In this document: positions 1-10,094 of the stretch, piece by piece
Layout of the letters: every line of letters starts with the position of its first letter
Position numbering within the stretch: the first letter of the stretch is position 1
Origin: Oceanococcus atlanticus
GTDB taxonomy: Bacteria; Pseudomonadota; Gammaproteobacteria; Nevskiales; Oceanococcaceae
Length of the DNA: 64,000 nt
Direction: 5' to 3'
NCBI RefSeq assembly: GCF_002088235.1
Contig: NZ_AQQV01000003.1
Span: forward strand, 434,001 to 498,000
Translations under genes and position numbers: made by a program
The notes under the pieces: model-generated
The model's database searches: none
Told to the model about the DNA's origin: nothing
The model's input: the letters and a program-made list of their open reading frames with translations, nothing else

Positions 1-45
1 TTCTCGCTGCGCGATGAGGGGCGTAACCAGCCATCGTGATGACGC

Positions 46-72
46 CCTCAGGCTCAGGTTCTGAGCCTGAGG
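46..72. repeat. 12-bp perfect inverted repeat upstream of lhr
   Basis: Two 12-base arms (CCTCAGGCTCAG and its complement) are separated by GTT. No T-run follows, so it is not a canonical intrinsic terminator. It ends just before the lhr ribosome-binding GGAG at 74-77. A frame open from base 1 stops at 37-39 and may be the tail of an upstream plus-strand gene, which would make this hairpin intergenic; that tail is too short to identify. Confidence 0.6.
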
Positions 73-89
73 CGGAGTAAACTGCGGCC

Positions 90-3000
90 ATGGACGATTC
101 GGCAAGGTTTTCATGGCAAGGCTTTCAGGCGGCGACCGCGCAGTGGTTTGAACGCACGCTGGGTGCGCCAACCCCGGCCCAGACTGATGCCTGGCCGCAT
201 ATCCAGGCCGGGCGCGACGTCCTGGTCGCCGCACCGACCGGTTCGGGTAAGACCTTGGCCGCATTTCTCGCCGTTATCGACAACCTCGTCGAAGAGGCCG
301 GGCAGGGGCCGCTGCCGGTCGAAACGAGGGTGCTCTATGTCAGTCCGCTGAAAGCGCTGTCCAACGACATCCGCAAAAATCTGCAAAGCCCCCTGAGCGG
401 CATCGAAGATGCGTTGCTGGAACAAGGCCGCCCGCCCGCCCAGATCACCGCCATGGTACGCACCGGCGACACCAGCCAGCGCGAACGTGATCAGATGCGC
501 CGACAGCCGCCGCATATTCTGGTCACAACACCGGAGTCGCTGTTCATCCTGCTCGGGTCCGAGTCAGGCCGAGCCATGCTGTCGACGGTGCGCAGCGTGA
601 TCGTGGATGAAATCCACGCCGTAGCAAGCAACAAGCGGGGCGCGCATCTTTCACTCAGCCTGGCCCGGCTGCGCGCACTGTGCGGTGGACAGATCCAGCA
701 CATTGGCCTGTCTGCAACCCAGAAGCCCATCGATAGCGTGGCGCGCTTTCTCAGCGGCGAGCAGCCCTGTCAGATCATCGACAGCGGCCACAGCCGGCAA
801 CGCGATCTGGCCCTGGAACTGCCCGGTTCGCCTTTGAGCGCGGTGATGGCGGCTGAGGTCTGGGGCGAGGTCTACAGCCGCATTGCCGAGCTTGCTCAGG
901 CTCACCGCACCACGCTGGTGTTCGTCAACACACGACGACTGGCCGAGCGGGCCAGCCGCCATCTGGCCGATCAACTCGGTGAGGAACTGGTCGCTGCACA
1001 CCATGGCAGCATGTCCAAGGAGCACCGACTGGATGCCGAACAACGGCTCAAAAGCGGCTCTTTGCGTGTCCTGGTTGCCACCGCTTCGCTGGAACTGGGC
1101 ATTGATATCGGTGAGGTCGATCTGGTCTGTCAGATCGGTTCCCCGGGCGGCATCAACGCTTTTCTGCAGCGTGTCGGGCGTTCCGGACACGCGGTCGGCG
1201 CCACCCCCAAAGGGCGATTGTTTCCGACCACCCTGGACGAGGCAGTGGAGTGCGCCGCATTGCTGGCGGCGGTGGAGCGCGGTGAACTGGACGTCCTGAA
1301 CCAGGCCGACGCAGCCCTCGATGTGCTGGCCCAGCATCTGGTCGCCGAAGTCGCTGCGCGTGAATGGGAGCAGGGCGCACTGCTTCAGCTGGTCCAGTCC
1401 AGCTGGCCATACCACGCACTCACCCCGGGCCGGTTCGAAGACGTGATCCGCATGTTGTCCGAGGGCTACAGCAGCCGACGGGGACGGCGCGGGGCCTACA
1501 TTCATTGGGACCAGGTCAATGGCATGCTGCGTGGCCGACGCGGCGCCCGACTGGTCGCCCTGACCAATGCGGGCGTCATCCCGGATCAGTTCGACTATGA
1601 CGTGGTGCTGATGCCGCAAGGCTTCAAGGTCGGCACGCTCAACGAAGACTTCGCCTTCGAAACACTGGCCGGCGACATTTTTCAACTCGGCAACCAGTCC
1701 TACAAGGTGCTCAAAACGGAAAGTGGTCGCGTGCTGGTCGAAGACGCCCACGGCCAACCGCCGACCGTGCCGTTCTGGCTGGGCGAGCGCCCCGGGCGCA
1801 GCGACGCCTTGTCGAGCGCCGTCTCAGCCTTTCGGCGCGAAGTGTCCGAGCACTATCAGCAGGGTGAGGACGCTGCGCGGAACCAGCTCATGCAGGCCTA
1901 TGGCCTGACGGCCGATGCGGCCAGCCAGCTGGTGCAGTATCTGGCCGCCGGTGAAGCTGCATTGGGCGCCATGCCCAACCATGACACCATCGTTCTGGAA
2001 CGGTTCTTCGACGAAACCGGCGACATGCATCTGGTCGTGCATTCGACCTATGGCTCGCGGATCAACAAGGCTTGGGGGCTGGCCCTGCGCAAACGCTTTT
2101 GTCGCAAGTTCAATTTCGAACTGCAGGCCGCGGCGCTGGAAGACAGTATCGTGCTGTCGCTAGGTGTTACGCACAGTTTCCCGCTGGCCGAGGTGGCCAG
2201 TTACCTCAAACCCGAAAGTGTCCGCAGCGTACTCGAACAAGCCTTGCTGGATGCACCGATGTTCCCCACACACTGGCGCTGGAATGCTTCAATCGCACTG
2301 GCGATCCGGCGTCATCTGGGGCATCGCAAAACGCCCCCGGCCTGGCAACGCAATGATGCTGAGGATTTGATGGCCGTGGTGTTCCCGGACCAGATTGCGT
2401 GCGCGGAAAACCTCAGCGGCAAACGTGATATTCCCGATCATCCGCTGGTCAGCCAGACCATCAACGACTGCCTGTTTGAACTGATGGATTTGCCCGGGCT
2501 GGAAAAGGTGCTGCGCGGGCTGGGCGACGGCTCGATTGCATTGGTGTGCGCCGACCTCACCGCACCGTCGCCGCTGGCGCAGGAGATCCTCAACGCCAGA
2601 CCCTACGCGTTTTTGGACGACGGGGATGCCGAAGCCCGTCGCACCATGGCAGTTGCCCAGGGCGCGGCTTTGCCGGTTGAAGATGCGCGTGCACTGGGGC
2701 GCCTCGATGCCCAGGCCATCGCCCGGGTGCGCGAAGAAGCCTGGCCCAGTCCGCGTGATGCCGATGAATTGCACGATGCGCTGGTTATTCACGGGGGGTT
2801 CAATGACGACGAGGTCAAACCCTGGATGCCCTGGCTCGAACCATTGATGGCGCAGGGCCGCGCCGCGCGGGCCGTGCTGCCACAGGGTGGTGCCTTGTGG
2901 GTGGCCGCCGAGCGCTGGCCACAGCTGCATGCCGTCGTCCCCGACGCCTGTTGTGAGCCGCAGCTGAAACAGCTGAGCGTCAGCCCGGATGCAGAGCCCT

Positions 3001-4372
3001 TGCGTGAGCTGGTGCGCGGGCGCCTTGAAGCCTGCGGACCAACCAACGCGGCACAGATGGCCGGGCTGCTCGGACAGCCGGAAAGCGCCATAGATCAAGC
3101 CCTGATTGCGCTGGAAAATGAGGGTTTTGCGTTGCGCGGCCAATTTGATCCGGCACTCGATGACAGCCGCGAACAATGGTGCGAACGACGGCTGCTGGCG
3201 CGCATCCATCGGCACAGCCGGGACCGCAAACGGTCCAGCATTCGACCAGTTTCAGCGCAGGTTTTTCAGCGCTTCGTGCTGCATTGGCAGGGCATAGGCG
3301 ACGAACGCCCGGAAGGGCTGGACGCCATACTCGCGGCCATGGAGAAGCTCGAGGGCTACAGTGCGCCGGCCCAGGTGTGGGAGCAGCACATCCTGCCCGC
3401 GCGCATCGCGCTGTATCTGCCGGCGCAGCTCGACAGCCTGTGCGCCGCCGGCAAGCTGACCTGGGCGCGCATCGTGGCCAAGAGCTCCGGCGCAAAAGGG
3501 CGCGGCCCGGTGCGCAACACACCGATTGCCTTCGCTCCGCGCGAAACGCTGGCCTGCTGGATGCCTGTGAACACACCGCAGTCGGAGCTCACCGCCAATG
3601 CCGCACGTGTGCTGGCCGCGCTGGAGCAGCGTGGCGCGGCCTTTTTCAGCGATCTGGCGCAATGTACCGGCTTGCTGCGTGCTCAGCTGGAACAGGCCCT
3701 GGGTGAACTCGTCGCGGCCGGGCAGATCAACGCAGACACCTTCGCCGGCTTGCGCAGCCTGATCACACCCAGCAAAACCAAGCCGCGCAGCGCGCCGCGC
3801 ACGCGACGGCGCCAGCCGCTGTTTTCCGGCGCCCAGGACGCCGGTCGCTGGTCGTTGTTGCAGACGGCGCAACCACCGGATGACGACGAGGTGATCGAAC
3901 ACATCCTGTGGACAACCCTGATGCGCTACGGGGTGATCAGTCGAAGCCTGCTGGAGCGTGAGGCTGTGCGCCCCGCCTGGCGGCGCATGTTGCAGCGTGC
4001 CTGGCGGCTGGAAGCGCGCGGCGAGATTGCCGGCGGTCGTTTCATCGACGGTATGGCCGGCGAGCAATTCGCCTTGCCCGAGGCGGTGGAAATGCTCAGG
4101 TCTATGAACACACGCCCGGCCTCCGGCGAGATGCTGCGCCTGAGTGCCTGCGATCCGGCCCACCTCAGCGGCCGTGTGCTGGCCGGCCCCAAGATCACCG
4201 AGCAGGCCAGCAATCTGGTGGTGTACCGCGACGGCGAATTGCTCGGCTGGATGCAGCGCGGCAGCCCAGAAACCGCACGCGACCTGAGCGAAAGTGATCG
4301 CCTCAAAGTGCTGGCCACGCTGACTGGCAACAGTCAGTTCGGCCAGCGCGGCTTACCCCGTCGTCACAGCAG

Positions 4373-4376
<4 letters not shown>
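90..4376 (+). CDS. lhr: Lhr-family large ATP-dependent helicase
   Basis: A 1428-residue superfamily 2 helicase. Lhr proteins are 3'-5' nucleic-acid translocases linked to DNA repair. Walker A (APTGSGKT) sits at residues 48-55, the DEIH Walker B box at 173-176, and an SATQ motif III follows. The second RecA domain carries the helicase VI-type QRVGRSGH motif near residue 365. The length is close to the roughly 1500-residue long-form Lhr of E. coli, with a large C-terminal region after the Lhr core, so this is the long form rather than a core-only version. The ATG at 90 is preceded by GGAG at 74-77, a rather long spacing. The stop overlaps the convergent AMIN-domain gene by 4 bp. Confidence 0.93.
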
Positions 4377-5585
<1,209 letters not shown>

Positions 5586-5603
5586 ACTGCTGCAGCAGTC
5601 ATC

Positions 5604-5633
5604 AAGCCGGCGCGCATCACGCCGGCTTTTTTA
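5604..5633 (+). terminator. Intrinsic terminator after the PII gene
   Basis: The stem AAGCCGGC / GCCGGCTT has a 9-base loop and is followed by a T-run (CTTTTTTA). It lies 20 bp after the PII stop codon. Confidence 0.88.
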
Positions 5634-5658
5634 TGTACGCCACATTATCAAAACACCG

Positions 5659-6471
5659 ATGAACGAAGTCGAATCCGTGCGCATCCACGACAGCCGGCTC
5701 GTCCTGGACGACGGTGAGGTGTTCGTGCGTCAGTGGATACCGAGCCGTGCAAACGCACTGCCACCGCTGGTCCTGTTTCACGATTCGCTGGGCTGCGTGA
5801 CGCTATGGCGCGACTTCCCCGCAGCGCTATGCACGACCCTGGGGCGGCGCATTGTGGCCTATGATCGACTGGGTTTTGGACAATCCAGCCCGCGGCTCAA
5901 TCGCCCTGAGCTGGATTTCATCGAACACGAGGCTGCCGTGATATTTCCGGCGCTGTGCGCGCAGCTCGGACTGACCGAGGTGGTGACCTTCGGGCACAGT
6001 GTAGGCGGCTGCATGGCACTGGCCGCAGCCAGCCGCCATCCGCAGCGCTGCCGCGCGGTGGTTTCCGAAGCCGCCCAATCCTATGTGGAGGAGCGCACGC
6101 GCGATGGCATACGCGCAGCGCAAAAGGCCTTTGCCGATGAAACCCAGCTGGCCAAACTGGCCCGCTATCACGGCGACAAGGCGCTCTGGGTGCTCAAGGC
6201 CTGGACCGACACCTGGCTGGATCCCGCGTTCGCCAACTGGAGTCTGCAACCCGAACTGGCCACGCTGACGTGTCCTGCACTGGTTATTCATGGCGACCGT
6301 GACGAATACGGTTCGGTCGACTTCCCGCGCCGCATAGGACAAAGTGTGGCGGGCCCGGCACAGGTCGAAATCCTTGAGCAAACCGGGCACATCCCGCATC
6401 GTGAACAGCCGGAGCAAGTGCTGAAGCTGGTTGCCCGGTTTCTGAATACGCTCGAAAATCCAGCAGCCTGA
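5659..6471 (+). CDS. Alpha/beta-fold hydrolase
   Basis: 270 residues with the classic alpha/beta-hydrolase layout. There is an oxyanion-region strand (VLFHDSLG), the nucleophile elbow GHSVGG with Ser114, an acid in a VIHGDRDEYG strand, and a C-terminal catalytic His in TGHIPHREQ. There is no signal peptide, so the protein is probably cytoplasmic. The substrate cannot be read from the sequence; such proteins include esterases, haloalkane dehalogenases and acyl hydrolases. The in-frame region upstream of the ATG at 5659 lies inside the PII gene and its terminator, so that ATG is the credible start. The next gene follows 31 bp later and may be cotranscribed. Confidence 0.85.
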   Translation: MNEVESVRIHDSRLVLDDGEVFVRQWIPSRANALPPLVLFHDSLGCVTLWRDFPAALCTTLGRRIVAYDRLGFGQSSPRLNRPELDFIEHEAAVIFPALCAQLGLTEVVTFGHSVGGCMALAAASRHPQRCRAVVSEAAQSYVEERTRDGIRAAQKAFADETQLAKLARYHGDKALWVLKAWTDTWLDPAFANWSLQPELATLTCPALVIHGDRDEYGSVDFPRRIGQSVAGPAQVEILEQTGHIPHREQPEQVLKLVARFLNTLENPAA

Positions 6472-6502
6472 GCGTCCCGCTACAACAGCAAGAGCTGATG
6501 CC

Positions 6503-6916
6503 ATGAACGCGCTGTCGAAAGTCCTGATCTTCAAAATCCTCGCCACCGTGGTGGTCTGGTGCGTGCCCCTGATCCTGTTTCCGGTCTCGCTGCTGCAGGC
6601 GATCGGTTTTCCCGAACAGCCCGGATACATGTTTGTACGCATGCTGGGCTGGGCATATCTGGCTCTGTGCGTGGGTTATGCCTTTGCGCTGAAGGAAGCC
6701 CTCAACGGGCGGCGTTTGATGGGGCCGATCTGGGTCGGCTTGGTCAGCAATGGTGGCGCCTGTGCCTACCTGTGTTTCTATGGCTTGTCGGGTGCTTGGA
6801 GCGACTGGTCTGCCGCGCTTCAGTTCATCGCCTGGAGCTCCGCGCTGGCGACTGCCCTGATCACCTTGGGGTTGTACACCTTCGGCCTACGTGGCAGCGC
6901 ACCTATCGTGCGCTAG
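6503..6916 (+). CDS. Small four-helix membrane protein, function unknown
   Basis: 137 residues with four predicted transmembrane helices (about residues 10-34, 45-65, 75-95 and 105-128) separated by short loops. No motif is recognised. It lies 31 bp behind the alpha/beta hydrolase on the same strand and is probably cotranscribed with it. It ends 36 bp before the convergent regulator gene. Both the hydrophobicity pattern and codon use look genuine. Confidence 0.75.
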   Translation: MNALSKVLIFKILATVVVWCVPLILFPVSLLQAIGFPEQPGYMFVRMLGWAYLALCVGYAFALKEALNGRRLMGPIWVGLVSNGGACAYLCFYGLSGAWSDWSAALQFIAWSSALATALITLGLYTFGLRGSAPIVR

Positions 6917-6952
6917 GCGGCCACGCGCCACGATCAAACTAAACTGACAAGA

Positions 6953-7786
6953 TCAGCGTTTCAGGCTGCCGTCGGCCAGCGCCCGCAGCAGCGTTTCGCT
7001 GGCGCTGTCACCCGGAAAAAAGCTCTCCACGCGCAGTTCGTCCGTGGTGATGTCCTGAGCCGTGCCAAAGGTGGTTATGGTGGAGAATAGGCTGATGGTA
7101 TGGCCGGCCGCGCACAGCTCCATGTTCATGACTGGCGGCAGGTGCGCCGACAGGTCAGGGGTCTTCCAGCGTGACGGGGTATCCGGATAGCTCAGCACCT
7201 CCTCAAGCAGGGCCAGCAGCTGCGGGTGCTCGTGTGCCTCCCGGAAGGTGCGATTGATCATCACCGGCGCGATCTCCTCAAAGTTGCGGATATACGGCCG
7301 CAAGCCTTGCGGATGAAAGGTCAGCTTGAACACATTTGGCGGCTCTTGCGGCGCAATTTGGGCCCAGATCTGGCCGATGTCACCAATCAGGCTGAACAGG
7401 CGTAGAAGGGCTGAATTGGGCTGCAGCATCTTCCAGTTTGCATCCACCAGCACTGCAGGGAAGGGTTCATGGTGGGTCAGGATCAGGTCTAAGGCTTTTT
7501 TGACCGGCGCCATGTCCGCATCGCTCAGGGGATTGGCCGCGTACACCGCTGCGAACCCCGCCGCACCCAACATGCGGTTGCGCTCGCGCAGCGGCAGTTC
7601 CAGCGATTCGGCCAGTTGCAGGACCATGTCGCGGCTCGGCTTCGAGCGCCCTGATTCCAGAAAGCTGACATGGCGCTGCGACACATCGGCATTCACCGCC
7701 AGATCAAGCTGACTCAGACGGCGAAATCCGCGCCAGTAGCGCAACAGATCGGGGAAGCCGGAAACTTCGGCAGCCAGGGTGCTCAT
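6953..7786 (-). CDS. Helix-turn-helix regulator with MmyB-like ligand-binding domain
   Basis: 277 residues. The N-terminal 65 residues form an XRE-type helix-turn-helix (RRLSQLDLAVNADVSQRHVS, then FLESGRSKPSRD). The remaining roughly 180 residues match the pattern of the MmyB-like ligand-binding domain found in many one-component regulators (PFPAVLVDANWKML, a central LF segment and a C-terminal FFPGD). The known family binds fatty-acid-like ligands in the one structurally studied case; the ligand here is unknown. The ATG at 7786 has a GAGGA-type ribosome-binding site. It is divergent from the DUF2834 membrane gene at 7914, which is a natural regulatory target, with an inverted repeat between them. 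Confidence 0.85.
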   Translation of the reverse strand: MSTLAAEVSGFPDLLRYWRGFRRLSQLDLAVNADVSQRHVSFLESGRSKPSRDMVLQLAESLELPLRERNRMLGAAGFAAVYAANPLSDADMAPVKKALDLILTHHEPFPAVLVDANWKMLQPNSALLRLFSLIGDIGQIWAQIAPQEPPNVFKLTFHPQGLRPYIRNFEEIAPVMINRTFREAHEHPQLLALLEEVLSYPDTPSRWKTPDLSAHLPPVMNMELCAAGHTISLFSTITTFGTAQDITTDELRVESFFPGDSASETLLRALADGSLKR

Positions 7787-7841
7787 GCGGTGATCCTCAT
7801 CAGGCGTTGGGTCATTAAGCCGTGGCGGCTGAATTCTGTCT

Positions 7842-7858
7842 ATTACCTGATGCGTAAT
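7842..7858. promoter_or_regulatory. Candidate operator in the divergent regulator/DUF2834 region
   Basis: The inverted repeat ATTAC-N7-GTAAT lies between the MmyB-like regulator (start 7786) and the DUF2834 gene (start 7914). Its position allows simultaneous control of both promoters. Assignment as the regulator's own site is inference from position and symmetry. Confidence 0.4.
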
Positions 7859-7913
7859 TGATGAGCGACCGCCGGCGCGCTGAGATATCCCCTCACCAAA
7901 CGAGGACACAAGC

Positions 7914-8198
7914 ATGAAAGCTCTACTGATCGCTGTGCTGATCGCGTTTTCCGCCTTCACCGCATGGGTGATGGCACAGGTTGGCTATGTCGGCATCTGG
8001 ACCGGCGCTTTGGCCAACCCCGGCAGCGAGCAGGTGCTCGTTGATCTGGTCATCGCTTGCGCGCTGATCTGCGTGTGGATGATCAAGGATGCCCAGCAAC
8101 GCGGTGCTCAGGCCTGGCCATTCGTGCTCATCACACTAACCGCCGGTTCGTTCGGCCCCTTGCTGTATCTGCTGCTGCGGCGTCCGCAGGCGGCTTGA
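7914..8198 (+). CDS. DUF2834-type small membrane protein
   Basis: 94 residues with three hydrophobic segments (about 3-22, 43-58 and 68-88). The C-terminal part, with VWMIKDAQQRG and then a GSFGPLLYLLLR ending, is the hallmark of DUF2834 proteins as I remember them. The role is unknown. A GAGGA ribosome-binding site precedes the ATG. It is transcribed divergently from the MmyB-like regulator, which probably controls it. Confidence 0.75.
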   Translation: MKALLIAVLIAFSAFTAWVMAQVGYVGIWTGALANPGSEQVLVDLVIACALICVWMIKDAQQRGAQAWPFVLITLTAGSFGPLLYLLLRRPQAA

Positions 8199-8206
8199 AC
8201 TGCGCC

Positions 8207-8244
8207 ACAAAAAAGCCCCGGGATCCTCGCGGACACCGGGGCTT
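8207..8244 (-). terminator. Intrinsic terminator after the SCP2-like gene
   Basis: A 9-bp stem (AAGCCCCGG / CCGGGGCTT, 8213-8221 with 8236-8244) is followed on the minus strand by TTTTTTGTG. It ends transcription from the SCP2-like gene and may also block readthrough from the DUF2834 gene. Confidence 0.85.
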
Positions 8245-8280
8245 GTGCATGTCCCGGCCCAGCCGGGAAACAAAGTTGTC

Positions 8281-8586
8281 TTACTGCGGGAACAGCGCGC
8301 CCAGCTGCTGGGCAAACATCATGTCGCCGTCGAGCTGAATCTTACCGGTCATGAACGCGGTCATGCCGTCCAGTTCGCCGGTCAGCATGGCGACCAAATC
8401 TTCGTCTTCCATGGTCACGGCCACGGTGTACTCGTCGACCGAACCTTCTACCACCGTGCACTCGCCGTTCTTGATGGTGACGGTACGCGGGGTGGAGCAG
8501 TTGAACTGGATCACGGCATCAACACCGGCCGCCGCATCGGCATTCAGTTTGCTCGGCATCGCGCCAAAGATATCGTCCAAAGTCAT
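8281..8586 (-). CDS. SCP2 sterol-carrier domain protein
   Basis: 101 residues, essentially one SCP2 domain. SCP2 is a small lipid-binding fold that carries fatty acyl-CoAs or sterols in a hydrophobic tunnel. Family-typical stretches are the strand VIQFNCST, the central TVTIKNGECTV, the MEDEDLVAMLTGELDG helix, and AFMTGKIQLDGDMM. The start at 8586 is favoured by AGGAA placed about 6 bases upstream. The frame extends to 8628 but adds nothing family-like. It is divergent from the acyl-CoA dehydrogenase/carboxylase operon, so a role in handling acyl-CoA or lipid substrates is plausible but unproven. Confidence 0.88.
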   Translation of the reverse strand: MTLDDIFGAMPSKLNADAAAGVDAVIQFNCSTPRTVTIKNGECTVVEGSVDEYTVAVTMEDEDLVAMLTGELDGMTAFMTGKIQLDGDMMFAQQLGALFPQ

Positions 8587-8914
8587 AAGTCTTCCTGAGT
8601 GTCTGTTGACGGTGTATGCAGGATGCAACGTCGCGTTACTGCAGCGCTGCGTTCCCCCCTGATTACCCGCCGGGTCTATGGGAGTCCCGAGTCTAGCCCA
8701 CGTCCGGTAAAAACAAAACCGGTAAGAGGGCTTACTTTGTCACCATTCGGTGACACTTCCATTTTCGTGGTCAAACTGTGCTAAGTTCCGGCGCTCGCGG
8801 GCAGGTGTTACGGATATTTGATAATCCTGATTACCCGCCGCCATGACACCCGCCGGCCGATCACCCGGCGTCTCGGCGAAAGGCCCCAGAGCCCTTCGCA
8901 GCGTGAGGACAAGC
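8587..8914. promoter_or_regulatory. 328-bp divergent control region with three inverted repeats
   Basis: This gene-free stretch separates the SCP2-like gene from the dehydrogenase/carboxylase operon. It holds CCGGT...ACCGG (8704-8722), GTAAG-AGGG-CTTAC (8722-8735) and the clean palindrome GTCACC-ATTC-GGTGAC (8739-8754). The dense dyads suggest binding of a local regulator, though no regulator gene adjoins the operon. I could not assign a confident -35/-10 pair. The GTGAGGAC ribosome-binding site of the first dehydrogenase is at 8903-8910. Confidence 0.5.
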
Positions 8915-10072
8915 ATGCAATTTACATCTGAACACGAAGACATCCGCCGTACCGTCAAACGCTTTGTTGACGAGGTCATCAACCCCAATGTCGATGACTG
9001 GGAAGCGTCCCAGACCTTTCCCGCCCGCGAAGTACTGGCCAAGGCCGGTGAACTGGGCATACTGGGCATCAACAAGCCGGTCGAATACGGCGGTATGGGC
9101 CTGGATTACAGCTATCAGATGGTCTACGCCGAAGAGCTTGGCAACGCACATTGCGGCGGCATCCCCATGGCCATCGGTGTGGTCACCGATATGGCCACGC
9201 CCGCGCTGGCCCGGTTTGGCTCTGACGAGCTCAAACGCGAGTTCCTGGCGCCGACCATTGCCGGCGAGCGGGTCTGTTCCATCGGTGTGTCCGAGCCCGG
9301 CGCCGGCTCCGATGTGGCCAACATCCGCACCACGGCGGTCAAGGATGGCGACGATTACGTCATCAACGGCACCAAGATGTGGATCACCAACGGCACTCAG
9401 GCCGACTGGATCTGCCTGTTGTGCAACACCTCCGATGGCAGCCGCCATGGCAACAAATCGCTGATCATCGTGCCCATGGATGCACCGGGCATTGAAGTGG
9501 CGCAGAAGATTCACAAGATCGGCATGTGGTCATCCGACACCGCACAGCTGTTCTTCGACAACGTACGGGTTCCGCAGCGTTATCTGATTGGTCAGGAAGG
9601 TGCTGGCTTCATGTACCAGATGATGCAGTTCCAGGAAGAACGCATTTTTGGCGCGACCAGCATTCTGCGCGGGATGGAGCAGTGTGTGGAACAAACGCTG
9701 GACTACACACGCCAACGCCAGACCTTCGGTCAACCGCTGATTCACAACCAGACGGTGCATTTCCGCCTGGCCGAACTGCAGACCGAAATCGAAGCGCTGC
9801 GCGCGCTGTGCTATCAGACCTGCGAGGATTACCTCAATGGCAAGGACGTGGTGAAGCAGGCGTCCATGGCCAAGCTCAAGGCCGGCCGGCTGGCCCGCGA
9901 AGTGGCCGATTCCTGCCTCCAGTACTGGGGCGGCATGGGTTACACCTGGGAGAATCCGGTGTCGCGTTTCTTCCGTGATGGCCGCCTGATTTCCATTGGC
10001 GGCGGCGCGGATGAAATCATGCTGGGTATCATATGCAAGCTGATGGGCAGTTTGCCCGGTAAACAGAAATAA
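8915..10072 (+). CDS. Acyl-CoA dehydrogenase, citronellyl-CoA/isovaleryl-CoA type
   Basis: 385 residues, standard for acyl-CoA dehydrogenases, which introduce an alpha,beta double bond using FAD. The family signature GVSEPGAGSDVANI is at about 124-137 and the FAD/substrate stretch MWITNGTQAD at about 155-164. The Glu of the MCAD-type C-terminal base position is absent: the region reads SIGGGADEI where MCAD-type enzymes have YEGT. A Glu is present in FQEERIF (Glu242), the helix where isovaleryl-CoA and long-chain enzymes carry their base, which favours a branched substrate. The sequence is reminiscent of AtuD citronellyl-CoA dehydrogenase. It is the first gene of a four-gene set with the carboxylase. 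GTGAGGAC precedes the ATG at 8915. Confidence 0.92.
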   Translation: MQFTSEHEDIRRTVKRFVDEVINPNVDDWEASQTFPAREVLAKAGELGILGINKPVEYGGMGLDYSYQMVYAEELGNAHCGGIPMAIGVVTDMATPALARFGSDELKREFLAPTIAGERVCSIGVSEPGAGSDVANIRTTAVKDGDDYVINGTKMWITNGTQADWICLLCNTSDGSRHGNKSLIIVPMDAPGIEVAQKIHKIGMWSSDTAQLFFDNVRVPQRYLIGQEGAGFMYQMMQFQEERIFGATSILRGMEQCVEQTLDYTRQRQTFGQPLIHNQTVHFRLAELQTEIEALRALCYQTCEDYLNGKDVVKQASMAKLKAGRLAREVADSCLQYWGGMGYTWENPVSRFFRDGRLISIGGGADEIMLGIICKLMGSLPGKQK

Positions 10073-10094
10073 CCAAGCAGGGGAGACGGGCCGT

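Noticed and set aside
651-1757. 368-residue minus-strand open frame inside lhr
   Set aside because: Antisense shadow of the helicase core, no motifs.
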